A stretch of DNA of 64,000 nt from Breoghania sp037026715 (GCF_037026715.1 NZ_JBANCG010000001.1:434001-498000); one strand, 5' to 3'. Counted from the first letter of the stretch, positions 1 to 10,812 are shown. Made by a program: numbers and translations. The notes: generated by a model not told the origin, from the sequence alone.

Positions 1-1
1 C

Positions 2-1105
2 GATTTCGAGTTCGACCACGTCCGCTCGCTGCTCGCCGATTTCCCCCGTTCCGGCTCCATCGAGGCGACCTGGGTCACGGACGATACGGGCTTTGAGGTG
101 GCCCGTGCCGGGCGTACGAACAAGGCGGAGATCGCCGGCGTCGTTGAAATGCCGATCATGCACAGCAAGGCGAATTCGGTCGTCACCGTCGGCACGCTGC
201 ATGTGGCCTATTCCAACCGCGAGGTGCGTGCGGTGACGCTGCTGATCGGCCTGCACAGCCTGCTCTTGACGCTGGCGACCACCATCGTCGCGCTGGTCAT
301 CACCAGCCGGCTGGCGCAGACCAACGTGATCATGCCGCTCCAGCATCTGGCCGGCGCCATTACGCGCACGCGACATGAGGGCACGCGCCATCGGGTCAAT
401 CTGCGCGTCGACGGCGAGTTCGGCACCGTCATCGCCGGCTTCAACGCCATGCAGGCCCGCCTCGACCGCGACGAGCAGGCGCTGCTGGAGATCAACTCGC
501 GACTGCGCCGCGCCGCCAGCGAGGACAGTCTGACGGGCCTGCGCAACCGCGCGGGCTTTGAGGAGGAGGCGACGGCGGTGCTGCTGCAGGCGCGCGCCGC
601 CCGCGCCGGGGTGGCGATGCTGTTCATCGACCTCAACCGCTTCAAGACCATCAACGACACGTTCGGCCATGCGGTCGGCGACGAGGTGCTGCGCAACGTC
701 GGGCGGCGCATCGAGGCCAACGCGCCGCCCGGCGCCATCACCGCCCGGCTTTCCGGCGACGAGTTCGTCGTCATGGTCACAGGCGAGGACGTGGCGGCCA
801 CGGCGCCCGATCTCGCCCTCCACCTCGATCGCGAGATCGCCGGCGAGCTTCTCGTGGAGGGGCACCGCCTGCGGCCGGTCGGCTCCATCGGCTTCGTGGC
901 CTCGAACGACGACTATTCGCTCGCCTCCCTGATGATCAAGGCCGACGCGGCGATGTACGACATAAAGAAGTTCGCGCAGGACTGGCCGGCTGACCATGCC
1001 GCCGATGCCGGCGGGCCCGGTCGGGACCACGTCGGCACCGAACAGCCGATCCTTCGTCGCCCCGGGCGTGCCGCCACGGTCGCGGAGGAGGGGCTGGCCG
1101 GGTAG
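2..1105 (+). CDS. Membrane diguanylate cyclase (HAMP-GGDEF), 5' end outside window
   Basis: The frame is already open at base 2, so the gene begins before the window and the GTG at 98 is internal. What remains is the end of a sensor region, a transmembrane helix (about bases 225-310), a HAMP-like linker and a GGDEF domain. The GGDEF domain has the substrate region DLNRFKTINDTFGH and the active-site loop reads SGDEF, a variant found in many active cyclases. No EAL domain follows. The predicted role is synthesis of cyclic di-GMP from two GTP in response to a periplasmic signal; the signal cannot be inferred because the sensor is mostly missing. ttcA follows 82 bp downstream on the same strand, probably as a separate unit. 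Confidence 0.88.
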   Translation, partial: DFEFDHVRSLLADFPRSGSIEATWVTDDTGFEVARAGRTNKAEIAGVVEMPIMHSKANSVVTVGTLHVAYSNREVRAVTLLIGLHSLLLTLATTIVALVITSRLAQTNVIMPLQHLAGAITRTRHEGTRHRVNLRVDGEFGTVIAGFNAMQARLDRDEQALLEINSRLRRAASEDSLTGLRNRAGFEEEATAVLLQARAARAGVAMLFIDLNRFKTINDTFGHAVGDEVLRNVGRRIEANAPPGAITARLSGDEFVVMVTGEDVAATAPDLALHLDREIAGELLVEGHRLRPVGSIGFVASNDDYSLASLMIKADAAMYDIKKFAQDWPADHAADAGGPGRDHVGTEQPILRRPGRAATVAEEGLAG

Positions 1106-1187
1106 GGCCCGCCTTCGCGCCGGAACGCCGTGCGCACAGCGCCTGCCTCGCTTCCGTCGCGCCGCAAACCACGGTATAAGCCCGGCC

Positions 1188-2159
1188 ATGGACGCACCCG
1201 ATCTCATCGACGATCCCGCTGACGCGGCCCTGCCGGCGGAGGCCGAGGACGACGCCTTCACGGGCGGCGACCATCCGCTCTTTGCCGCGGCCCCCTCCAG
1301 CACGAACTTCCGCAAGCTGCGCAAGCGGCTCCTGCGCGAGGTGCGCCAGACCATGACGGATTACGCCATGGTCGCTCCGGGCGGTCAGCGGCGGGCGAAG
1401 TGGCTCGTGTGCCTGTCGGGCGGCAAGGATTCCTACGCGCTGCTGGCGATCCTTTGCGATCTCCGCTGGCGCGGTCTTCTGCCGGTCGATCTCATCGCCT
1501 GCAATCTCGATCAGGCCCAGCCGGGCTTTCCGGCCCACATCCTGCCGGAGTTTCTGGAGCGTCACGGCGTGCCGCACGTGATCGAGCGGCGCGACACCTA
1601 TTCCATCGTCACGGAAAAGATCGGGGCGGGGCAGACCTACTGCTCCCTGTGCTCGCGCCTCAGACGCGGCCATCTCTACCGCATCGCGCGCGAGCAGGGC
1701 TGCGAGGCCATCGTCCTCGGCCATCACCGCGAAGATATCGTGGAGACTTTCCTGCTCAATCTCTTCTACGGCGGGCGCCTTGCCGCCATGCCGCCGAAAC
1801 TCCTGAACGAGGACGGCGACCTCACCGTGCTGCGCCCGCTTGCGGGTTGCGCGGAGGCCGATCTCGCGCGGTTTTCCAACGCGCTGCAATTCCCCATCAT
1901 CCCGTGCGATCTCTGCGGCTCGCAGGACGGCCTGCAGCGTCAGAAGATCAAGGAGATGATGGCGGGATGGGAGCGCGAGCAGCCCGGCCGCACGCAGGTG
2001 ATGTTCCGCGCGTTGGCGAACACGCGCCCGAGCCATCTTCTCGATACGGCCCTTTACGACTTCGCAGGGCTCGCACCCGGTGCGGGCAAGGCAGATAGCG
2101 AAGGCGCCGACGGCGATTGCGGCGCGGCCCTGGCGATGACGGCGAAGCTTCTGGGCTGA
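1188..2159 (+). CDS. ttcA: tRNA 2-thiocytidine biosynthesis protein TtcA
   Basis: This 323-residue protein thiolates cytidine 32 of certain tRNAs, using ATP to activate the base and an iron-sulfur cluster. The PP-loop SGGKDS is at residues 77-82, and two CxxC pairs typical of TtcA are present (C152/C155 in YCSLCS and C240/C243 in PCDLCGS). The ATG at 1188 is chosen because the acidic N-terminus followed by the conserved region from FRKLRKR resembles the family; an upstream open frame reaching 996 overlaps the cyclase gene and looks non-coding. The length is near the family norm. The gene is probably monocistronic, since a long palindromic repeat lies just after it. Confidence 0.93.
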   Translation: MDAPDLIDDPADAALPAEAEDDAFTGGDHPLFAAAPSSTNFRKLRKRLLREVRQTMTDYAMVAPGGQRRAKWLVCLSGGKDSYALLAILCDLRWRGLLPVDLIACNLDQAQPGFPAHILPEFLERHGVPHVIERRDTYSIVTEKIGAGQTYCSLCSRLRRGHLYRIAREQGCEAIVLGHHREDIVETFLLNLFYGGRLAAMPPKLLNEDGDLTVLRPLAGCAEADLARFSNALQFPIIPCDLCGSQDGLQRQKIKEMMAGWEREQPGRTQVMFRALANTRPSHLLDTALYDFAGLAPGAGKADSEGADGDCGAALAMTAKLLG

Positions 2160-2265
2160 GGCGAGGGAACGCGTGAACGGGGGCGCCTTGGCGGCTCTCT
2201 TTTGCGAGATCCCTTTGTTGTCATCCACCCGGTCGGGACAATCCATGGTTGGACCGGGCAAGGCG

Positions 2266-2394
2266 CCCATCCTTCGAGACGACCCTTCGGGTCTCCTCAG
2301 GATGACGTTGCCGGGTTGAGGGCTTCTTCAAAACCACCAACACACACAACGTCATCCTGAGGAGCACGTGTCAGCGGGCGTCTCGAAGGATGGG
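2266..2394. repeat. Palindromic repeat family A, copy 1
   Basis: Two inverted arms, CATCCTTCGAGACG...CTCCTCAGGATGACGTT and its near reverse complement, flank a short T/C-rich centre. This is the intact form of the family A element; other copies are at 25578, 35266, 46322 and 58674. It fills the otherwise empty 323-bp gap between ttcA and the minus-strand gene ending at 2483, where it could act as a bidirectional transcription barrier. Confidence 0.85.
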
Positions 2395-2482
2395 CCGCAG
2401 CGGAAAGGCCCGCATTCTCCGTGAGTCCACTCCTGAAACGGTCCGGATCCGGGTGATCCCGGGCTCCCCCGCTGTGAAGCGC

Positions 2483-2767
2483 CTACTGCTTCTTGTTGGC
2501 GTCCGGCAGGGCGGCGAGCTTGAGGCCGTCGTCTGAGCCGAGCTTGAGGCCCTTGACGAGGATCGTCATGCTTTCGCGATCGTTCGCGTGGTCGGCGACG
2601 ACGCCGCCGAAGCCCGAGCAGACCTGATCGTCGGAGGTGTCCTTGATCGGCGTGTAGACAATGAGCTTGGCGCATTCCACCCGGCGCATCTCGACGCTTC
2701 CCGGCTGGGCGATCGCGTAGACGGCAAGGGCCATCAGGCAGAAAAGGCCGGCGGATATGCGTTTCAT
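2483..2767 (-). CDS. Small secreted protein of unknown function
   Basis: The 94-residue product has a clear signal peptide (MKRISAGLFCLMALAVYAIA, then Q). The mature part is about 74 residues with two cysteines (in VECAK and QVCSG), which could form a disulfide in the periplasm. The start is the ATG at 2767, placed 7 nt after GGGGGAG; a TTG two codons earlier is less likely. I do not recognise the family. The gene stands alone: family A repeat 1 lies downstream and a long non-coding stretch upstream. Confidence 0.7.
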   Translation of the reverse strand: MKRISAGLFCLMALAVYAIAQPGSVEMRRVECAKLIVYTPIKDTSDDQVCSGFGGVVADHANDRESMTILVKGLKLGSDDGLKLAALPDANKKQ

Positions 2768-3346
2768 CGTCAAGCTCCCCCGAGCTTAGGGCGGCCGGTA
2801 TGGCCTTTTTCGTGTCATGGCGGCCCGCAGGAGACAGACCTGCGCACCCTGTCCGCAATCTGTCCGCAATGCCAAACGCCCGCGACTTCGCGGCGTTGTG
2901 CCAATCCTCTCGCCAATCCGGCGATTTCTCGGCAAGACCGTGCCATCCCAACCTTGCACGAAGCCTGAAACCGCCATTCATCCTGCATTCATGCTTGGCG
3001 ATTCTTGCGGCACTGGACAAGCCCGACAGGGATTCCCGGGGGGCAGCCGGCTTTGCCGGGATCACCGTCTTTCCGTCACTCTCCCACTATTTCGCCTGAA
3101 AAAACAGGCAAATTCTTCCAATTGCGCCGAAAGAGCATGGGGCCTTGCCGCCTTTCCTGATCGAGACCCGTGTTCTTTCTTGCTTAATGAAAGATTAACG
3201 CAGGCGGAGCACTGAAAACAGTCCGGGGGAATGCGTGATCGCGCTGCGGCTCCGCGCCGGTCACATTTACGTCATCCTTTCGCCGCAACGCGTCTGTCCG
3301 GTCCAAGCCCGCACTGCCGGGGGAAACGAGCGGGGCGGGCCACGAA
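2768..3346. other. Gene-free stretch with one CtrA-type box
   Basis: About 580 bp in which I can support no protein gene; the open frames here lack ribosome-binding sites and recognisable domains. Visible items are a small hairpin (GCCTG, six A, CAGGC, near 3092-3107) and the perfect CtrA-type box at 3184-3199. A small RNA or very short gene cannot be excluded. Confidence 0.5.
3184..3199 (+). promoter_or_regulatory. CtrA-type binding box
   Basis: The sequence TTAATGAAAGATTAAC matches the full CtrA recognition motif of alphaproteobacteria, TTAA-N7-TTAAC. In a genome this GC-rich such a match is expected rarely by chance. No recognised gene starts just downstream on either strand, so its target is unknown: either an uncalled transcript to the right, or the secreted-protein gene about 420 bp to the left. 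Confidence 0.55.
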
Positions 3347-3380
3347 ATGAAAAGGGCCGGTCACTCGGACCCGGCCCTTT
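3347..3380 (-). terminator. Intrinsic terminator after grxD
   Basis: A 10-bp stem (AAAGGGCCGG and its exact complement) encloses a 10-nt loop. Read on the minus strand, it is followed by TTTTCATTT. It lies about 50 bp after the grxD stop codon and ends the purL-bolA-grxD direction of transcription. Confidence 0.75.
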
Positions 3381-3428
3381 GAAATAATCTTGCATGTCGC
3401 GCAAGCGGTGCGGCTTGCGGCGGAGCGC

Positions 3429-3767
3429 CTATTCGGCGGCCTGGCCCGTCGCGATGCCCTTGTCGGTGAAGACCTGCTGAAGCTCCTGCGCCTGGAACAT
3501 CTCGCGCACGATATCGCAGCCGCCGACGAACTCGCCCTTCACATAGAGCTGCGGAATGGTCGGCCAGCTGGAATAATCCTTGATGCCCTGGCGCAGGTCG
3601 GCGTCCTCAAGCACGTTGATGCCCTTGTAGGTCACGCCGAGATAGTCGAGGATCTGCACCACCTGGCCGGAAAACCCGCACTGCGGAAAGGCCGGCGTGC
3701 CCTTCATGAAGAGCACCACGTCGTTGGTCTTCACCTCGTTCGCAATCCAGTCCTGGATACCGCTCAT
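3429..3767 (-). CDS. grxD: Monothiol glutaredoxin, Grx4/GrxD family
   Basis: This 112-residue protein has the CGFS active site (PQCGFSGQV), the WPTIPQLYVKGEFVGGCDI glutathione-binding region and full family length. Such glutaredoxins bind a bridging [2Fe-2S] cluster with glutathione, usually together with a BolA partner, and pass clusters to other proteins or regulators. The start is the ATG at 3767 behind an AAGGAC-type ribosome-binding site; a longer frame running upstream overlaps bolA and is not real. It lies 154 bp downstream of bolA on the same strand, which fits the known Grx-BolA partnership. Confidence 0.95.
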   Translation of the reverse strand: MSGIQDWIANEVKTNDVVLFMKGTPAFPQCGFSGQVVQILDYLGVTYKGINVLEDADLRQGIKDYSSWPTIPQLYVKGEFVGGCDIVREMFQAQELQQVFTDKGIATGQAAE

Positions 3768-3921
3768 CGTTGTCCTGTCCTTCCGTTTCTGCCGGAGTAA
3801 AGGTCCGGCGAATCGTGATCTGTGTCCGATCGCCTGATTTCGTGGGACCGCCTTCGGGCTTGGCCCCGCTTCTTCTCCCAGGCGCCTTCGCCGGCGCCTC
3901 TTCTTCAGTCGTCGTCGTGTC

Positions 3922-4155
3922 TCATTCGGGGGCGGAGGTTTGCAGCGCCAGGGCGTGCAATTGTCCGCCCATGTTTCCCTGCAGGGCCTGGTAAACGAGC
4001 TGGTGCTGCTGCACGCGGCTCTTGCCGCGGAAGCTCTCGGAAACGACGGTCGCCGCATAATGCTCGCCGTCGCCGGCCAGATCGCGAATTTCGATCCGGG
4101 CATCGGGAAGCGCAGCCTTGATCATCGATTCGATTTCGCGCGCATCCATCGCCAT
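3922..4155 (-). CDS. BolA/IbaG-family protein
   Basis: The 77-residue protein begins MAMDAREIESMIKAALPDA and contains the BolA core ESFRGKSRVQQHQLVYQALQG. BolA proteins form heteromeric iron-sulfur complexes with CGFS glutaredoxins, here encoded next downstream. The ATG at 4155 follows GAGGAG by about 10 nt; the second ATG, two codons later, is also possible. It sits between purL and grxD, all on the minus strand and probably one unit. The family assignment is secure; the role in iron sensing or cluster transfer is inferred from family and context. Confidence 0.92.
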   Translation of the reverse strand: MAMDAREIESMIKAALPDARIEIRDLAGDGEHYAATVVSESFRGKSRVQQHQLVYQALQGNMGGQLHALALQTSAPE

Positions 4156-4259
4156 CTGAACTCGTCTCCTCAAGCTTGTTTCCGGCACGAACCCGCGGCA
4201 GCCGCCCCGGCCGTCGCGAAAGGTTCGTTCGTTCGGGCTCGTGAGCCTTTTCGGGGCCT

Positions 4260-6488
<2,229 letters not shown>

Positions 6489-6810
6489 GGGATCTGGGGC
6501 GTCCGGCGGTTCGTCTGCGGGTTCGTCTTCTGGGTCGTCTGGGGGAGGCTGGCGGGTCAGGCCAGGGTCGTGGCTGCCCAATAGCAGATTGCGGGCGCGA
6601 AGGGGAGGGGAAAGGCGAACGGCGCCGGGGGACGGCGGTGCGGCGTCGCGGCGCTCAGAGGCGGTCCGCGTGACGGTCCTTGCCTGCCGGATTTTCCCCC
6701 GCGCGCCTTCCTCTTTCGCAAATTGCTGACGACCTTAGCAAAAACACTAAGACCCCCGGCGCCGTTTGCTAACCAAGGCGCCAGATAGTGCCCGGACGAA
6801 CAGCGCGCGC

Positions 6811-6826
6811 GCGATTTGTCACATTC
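6811..6826 (+). promoter_or_regulatory. Conserved box upstream of CZB receptor gene 1
   Basis: The 16-mer GCGATTTGTCACATTC begins exactly 80 nt before the GTG start. The identical 16-mer begins exactly 80 nt before the second receptor gene (8462), while the sequence between box and gene has diverged. That pattern suggests a selected promoter element or regulator site. I cannot assign it to a known sigma factor. Confidence 0.6.
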
Positions 6827-6849
6827 TCCCCGCGTTGGTTCTCGTCTCT

Positions 6850-6867
6850 GAATTTATACATAAATTC
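6850..6867. promoter_or_regulatory. AT-rich palindrome before receptor gene 1
   Basis: GAATTTAT and ATAAATTC form a perfect 8-bp inverted repeat around two bases, 24-41 nt upstream of the start codon. A weaker AT-rich palindrome occupies nearly the same place before the second receptor gene (8499-8513). It may be a regulator site or lie at the -10 region. Confidence 0.4.
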
Positions 6868-6890
6868 AATAAGTTGCTGGAGAGTGTGAC

Positions 6891-8273
6891 GTGTTCAAAC
6901 ATCATCGCGGCGAACCCGAGGGCGATATCCAGATCCGGTTGGGGGAGGCGAGGGCGCAGGAGACGGCGGCGCTGAGTTCCGCGCTTGCGGCGCTGGCGGA
7001 GGGGCGCGAGCCGGAGGCGGCCGACGCGCTGCCCGACACCATCGCGGCGGCCGTCAGGGGGCTTAAGCGCGCCATTGCCCTGCGCGACGAGCAGATCCTT
7101 GAGCAGACGGTCCAGTATTCCATTCAGGCCAGCGAGGCGATGGCCGCCACGGCGCGGATCACCGGCGAGATCCGGGAGACCGACAACCGCGCCCAGAGCA
7201 TGGCGGCGGCGGTGGAGGAACTGACGGCCTCCATCGACCAGATCGCCTCCACCGCGCAAGGGGTCGCGCAGTCCATGGATGCGGTCGCGCTCGGCATGAA
7301 AAGCGGGGCGGAGGCGACGCGGGAGACGGCGGATGCGAGCCGGCGCATCGGCGAGGCGTTCTCGCGCATGACCGCGTCTGCGGACCACCTGGCCGCCGCC
7401 GCCGAACAGATCGGCACCTTCGTCGCCACCATCGACGGGCTCGCCCAGCAGACAAACCTTCTGGCGCTCAACGCCACCATCGAGGCGGCGCGGGCGGGGG
7501 AGGCCGGCAAGGGGTTCGCCGTCGTGGCGGCGGAGGTGAAGGTGCTGTCGGGCCAGACGCAGAAGGCGACCGACGACATCCGCACGCGCATCGAGCGGCT
7601 TTCCGAACATGTGCAGGAGATGCTCGGCACGGTCCACGAGGTGCAGGATCTGGTCGGACACAGCGTGGAGCAGTCGGAGGATGCGGCGGGCCGGATCTCC
7701 GGCGTTCTGGCTGATGTGGCGGAAAACGGCACGCGCATGAACGAGATCGCGTCGGTGCTGTCGCAGCAGAGCGAGGCGGTTCAGGAGATTTCCGAAGGCG
7801 CGCAGCGTATCGCCGGCCATGCGGGGCTGTCGGCCCGGTTCTCCGAGGAGGTCATCGAGGCGGTGGGGCGGTCGGAAAAGAACATCGTGGACCAGTTCGC
7901 TGATCTGGCGAGGCGCAGCATCCCGAACTACGTGCTGCACAAGGCCAAGGCCGATCATCTGATGTGGAAGAAACGTCTTGCGGACCTGCTGGTCGGGCGC
8001 TCGTCGCTGAAGAGCGAGGAGCTGGCCGATCATCATCATTGCGATCTCGGCCACTGGTACGACATGGTGAAAGACCCGGAGGTCCGCCGTCACCCCGCGT
8101 TTGCCGCGCTTCTTCCGGTGCATGAGGCGGTCCACCGGTGCGGCCGAGAGGCGGCGCGCCTGTATGCCTCGGGCGACCAGGAGGGCGCACAGAAGGCCGC
8201 GGACGCCATGGCTGCTGCCTCGACGGACGTCCTGCGCCAGCTCGATCTCCTCATCGAGGCGAGCAACGGCTGA
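6891..8273 (+). CDS. Soluble methyl-accepting chemotaxis protein with CZB zinc-binding domain (1)
   Basis: The 460-residue protein has no transmembrane helix. After about 70 residues of helical leader comes the chemoreceptor signalling domain, with the conserved tip EQTNLLALNATIEAARAGE written here as AQQTNLLALNATIEAA (about residues 185-205). Residues 345-460 form a CZB domain: H356 in ADHLMW, C384 in HCDLGHWY, and H411 and H415 in VHEAVH are the expected three-His/one-Cys zinc site. CZB receptors are cytoplasmic and in studied cases respond to zinc or hypochlorous acid. The start is GTG at 6891 after GGAGAG. The neighbouring gene is a tandem paralog; no cheA or cheW is nearby. Confidence 0.93.
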   Translation: MFKHHRGEPEGDIQIRLGEARAQETAALSSALAALAEGREPEAADALPDTIAAAVRGLKRAIALRDEQILEQTVQYSIQASEAMAATARITGEIRETDNRAQSMAAAVEELTASIDQIASTAQGVAQSMDAVALGMKSGAEATRETADASRRIGEAFSRMTASADHLAAAAEQIGTFVATIDGLAQQTNLLALNATIEAARAGEAGKGFAVVAAEVKVLSGQTQKATDDIRTRIERLSEHVQEMLGTVHEVQDLVGHSVEQSEDAAGRISGVLADVAENGTRMNEIASVLSQQSEAVQEISEGAQRIAGHAGLSARFSEEVIEAVGRSEKNIVDQFADLARRSIPNYVLHKAKADHLMWKKRLADLLVGRSSLKSEELADHHHCDLGHWYDMVKDPEVRRHPAFAALLPVHEAVHRCGREAARLYASGDQEGAQKAADAMAAASTDVLRQLDLLIEASNG

Positions 8274-8461
8274 ACCTGAGGGCCCTGTTTTTCCAGGCTC
8301 GGCGCCCGTCTCCGGTTCCCGCATTCGCCCAGAGGGCGCTCGGGTTGCGGGCCATTTGGTGCGGGATGGATTGTCCGGCGAAACCGGGGCAAGCCATCCC
8401 GCACGGTGTCTGCGCAACCCGCTCGCCACGGCCGGCGATATCGGCCCGGAAGACGTCGGGA

Positions 8462-8477
8462 GCGATTTGTCACATTC
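8462..8477 (+). promoter_or_regulatory. Conserved box upstream of CZB receptor gene 2
   Basis: Second copy of GCGATTTGTCACATTC, exactly 80 nt before the ATG at 8542, as in the first gene. The AT-rich imperfect palindrome CTAAA-N5-TTTAG follows at 8499-8513. Confidence 0.6.
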
Positions 8478-8541
8478 CGCCGGATGCCAGTTGTAACTCT
8501 AAAATATATTTAGTTATCAATGTCTTAGTGGAATAATCGTT

Positions 8542-9930
8542 ATGTTCAAACGTCATAACAGCGTTCGCGAGGAGCCTGTGGCTGTCGATGTGTCTGCTCA
8601 GGGAGAGGGGGCACTGCTCGGTGCGCTGTCGGTTCTGGCCAGGGGCGGGCGGCCGGCTGCGCTCGATGCCTTGCCGGCCGCCTTCGTGCCCGCAATGCGG
8701 GATCTCGACGCGGCGCTCGCCCGGCGCAACGAGGAAACCCTGGAGCAGACCGTCCATTATTCCATCCAGTCGAGCGAGGCGATGAGCGCCACGGGGCGGA
8801 TCATCGGCGAGATCCGTGAAACCGACGTCCGCGCCCAGAGCATGGCGGCGGCGGTGGAGGAACTGACCGCGTCGATCGACCAGATCGCCTCCACCGCGAA
8901 GGACGCGGCGATGTCGATGGAAACGGTCTCGGTCGGCATGCGCAGCGGCGCGGAGGCGACGCAGGGGACGGCCGAGGCGAGCCGGCACATCGTTACCGCC
9001 TTCGGCCGCATGTCTTCCTCTGCCGAGCAACTGGCGAGCGCGGCCGACCAGATCGGCGCTTTCGTCGCCACCATCGACGGCCTTGCCCAGCAAACGAACC
9101 TGCTGGCGCTGAACGCCACCATCGAGGCGGCGCGCGCCGGCGAGGCCGGCAAGGGCTTCGCCGTCGTCGCCTCGGAGGTGAAGGTGCTTTCCGGCCAGAC
9201 GCAGAAGGCGACCGACGACATCCGCGCCCGCATCGAACGGCTGAGGGAGCATGTCTCGGAGGTGCTGGGCACGGTTCGCGAGGTTCAGGATCTGCTCTCT
9301 CTCAGTGTCGAGCAGACGGAGGATGCGGCCGGTCAGATCTCTCGGGTGATGGACGATGTGGCGACAAACGGCGTGCGGATGAACGAGATCGCCTCCGTGC
9401 TGTCCCAGCAGAGCGAGGCTGTTCAGGAAATCTCCGAAGGGGCCCAGTCCATCGCGATCCACTCCGGACGCACCGCGGAATTCTCCAAGGAGGTGCTCGA
9501 TGTCATGGGCATGTCGGAGCAGGCCATCGCGCGCCAGTTCGAGGAACTGAAGAGGCGCGGCGTGCCCAATTACGATCTGCATCGGGCCAAGGCCGACCAC
9601 TTGCTGTGGAAGAAGGAGCTTGCGGAGATGCTGGTCGGGCTCAAGGTGCTCAACCGCGCGAAGCTGGCCGACCACCGCCATTGTGCGTTCGGTACCTGGT
9701 ACGGGGCGGTCGACGACAATCGCCTGCGCCGCCATCCCGCCTTCCCGGAACTTGCGGCGGCGCACGAGGCCGTCCACAGGCACGGATGCGAGGCGGCCCG
9801 CCTCTTCGGCGCGGGGGACCGTGCCGGCGCACTGCAGGAAAAGGATGCGATGGATGCCGCCTCGCAGGAAATCATGCGTCATCTCGATGCGCTTATCGAG
9901 GCGAACCGCGAGGCGGAGCCGAGGGGCTAG
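8542..9930 (+). CDS. Soluble methyl-accepting chemotaxis protein with CZB zinc-binding domain (2)
   Basis: This 462-residue tandem paralog of the preceding receptor has the same layout: variable leader, signalling domain with QQTNLLALNATIEAARAGE, then a CZB domain with H353, C381 (HCAFGTWY), H408 and H412 as predicted zinc ligands. The leaders differ most between the copies (MFKRHNSVREEP against MFKHHRGEPEGD), while the signalling tip is almost identical. Each copy has its own upstream box, so they are probably transcribed separately. It most likely joins cytoplasmic receptor arrays. The ligand cannot be read from the sequence beyond probable zinc binding. Confidence 0.93.
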   Translation: MFKRHNSVREEPVAVDVSAQGEGALLGALSVLARGGRPAALDALPAAFVPAMRDLDAALARRNEETLEQTVHYSIQSSEAMSATGRIIGEIRETDVRAQSMAAAVEELTASIDQIASTAKDAAMSMETVSVGMRSGAEATQGTAEASRHIVTAFGRMSSSAEQLASAADQIGAFVATIDGLAQQTNLLALNATIEAARAGEAGKGFAVVASEVKVLSGQTQKATDDIRARIERLREHVSEVLGTVREVQDLLSLSVEQTEDAAGQISRVMDDVATNGVRMNEIASVLSQQSEAVQEISEGAQSIAIHSGRTAEFSKEVLDVMGMSEQAIARQFEELKRRGVPNYDLHRAKADHLLWKKELAEMLVGLKVLNRAKLADHRHCAFGTWYGAVDDNRLRRHPAFPELAAAHEAVHRHGCEAARLFGAGDRAGALQEKDAMDAASQEIMRHLDALIEANREAEPRG

Positions 9931-10059
9931 ATGCAGACGGGCGAGAGGCCGCGGGCGTCTCGCTTCTGTCCGTCCGGCCTCTCCACCGTCATCGCCCGGC
10001 TTCGTCCGGACGATCAACTGCCGATTGTGGCATGCACGCCCCCGCCCCCCGCGCCTGCC

Positions 10060-10539
10060 TCAGCTTTCGCGCAACGGCAACGCCACCGTGTCCTTCACGG
10101 TGGCGACCACGATGCGCGACTGCACGTCGGAGACGAGCGTGTTGTCCAGAAGCTTGAGCCTGAGGAAATCGTCGTAGGTCTTGATGTCGTCGGTGACGAC
10201 CTTGATCAGATAGTCCACCGCCCCGGTGATGCGCTCGCAGGTCACCACCTCCGGCCAGTGGTTCACCAGCCGGTCGAACTCCTCCATGTTGTCGCGGCTG
10301 GGCAGCGCCAGCTTGACGAAGGCGTAGGACACGAAGTTCAGCCCCACCGCTTCACGGTCGACGACGGCCGCGATCTGGCGGATGATGCCGCTGTCCTTCA
10401 GTTTCTTGATGCGGCGCCAGCAGGGCGTCTGGCTCATGCCCGCCTCACGCGCGATATCTGCGATGGATTGGGAGGCGTCGCGCTGGAGAATCTGCAGGAC
10501 GCGAATGTCCGATGGATCGAGAAGCTTTTTTTCGCTCAT
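10060..10539 (-). CDS. Lrp/AsnC-family transcriptional regulator
   Basis: The 159-residue protein has an N-terminal helix-turn-helix (LDPSDIRVLQILQRDASQSI, then ADIAREAGMSQTPCWRRIKKL) and a C-terminal RAM domain that usually binds an amino acid (RITGAVDYLIKVVTDDIKTYDDFL). It is divergent from the indolepyruvate oxidoreductase gene, with 273 bp between the starts, so the likely target is that gene and the likely effector is an amino acid or its keto acid. Both points are inferred from context. The ATG at 10539 gives the usual N-terminus for the family. Confidence 0.9.
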   Translation of the reverse strand: MSEKKLLDPSDIRVLQILQRDASQSIADIAREAGMSQTPCWRRIKKLKDSGIIRQIAAVVDREAVGLNFVSYAFVKLALPSRDNMEEFDRLVNHWPEVVTCERITGAVDYLIKVVTDDIKTYDDFLRLKLLDNTLVSDVQSRIVVATVKDTVALPLRES

Positions 10540-10812
10540 GCCGTTGTTGCCGAAACAGTCTTGCCTGGAATGGTGTTATTGCGGTCAGAATAGCACAGAA
10601 ATTGTAAGTCTAAAGGACTAATCTTCACCCTGAGTTTGCCACGTCTTCGCGGTGCACGGGCGGTTGGGATACGGGAGGCCGCTCCGTAACGGCAACCTGT
10701 TTGCAGGTTGAAACGTTGGACAGCCAAGACGTCGCTCATTTTGAAAGAGACGGAGCGCCGTGCGGCCCGATGGCCGCGTGCCGTTCCGGGGCTCTCTCGG
10801 GAGGGATACTAC

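Larger units (their letters stand above)
6489..6890. other. Divergent intergenic region, purL / chemoreceptor
   Basis: About 400 bp separate the divergent purL and CZB chemoreceptor starts. The purL-proximal part is a low-complexity run of GGTTCGTCT-like repeats. The receptor-proximal part holds the conserved box at 6811 and the AT-rich palindrome at 6850. No further gene is seen. Confidence 0.5.

Noticed and set aside
3232..3351. A 39-codon frame just after the CtrA box
   Set aside because: The product is Arg/Pro-rich, and the only purine-rich stretch is too close to the ATG to act as a ribosome-binding site.
6489..6581. A 31-residue Pro/Asp/Glu-rich N-terminal extension of PurL
   Set aside because: The DNA is a low-complexity GGTTCGTCT-like repeat and the family start is at MIPNTIAI.
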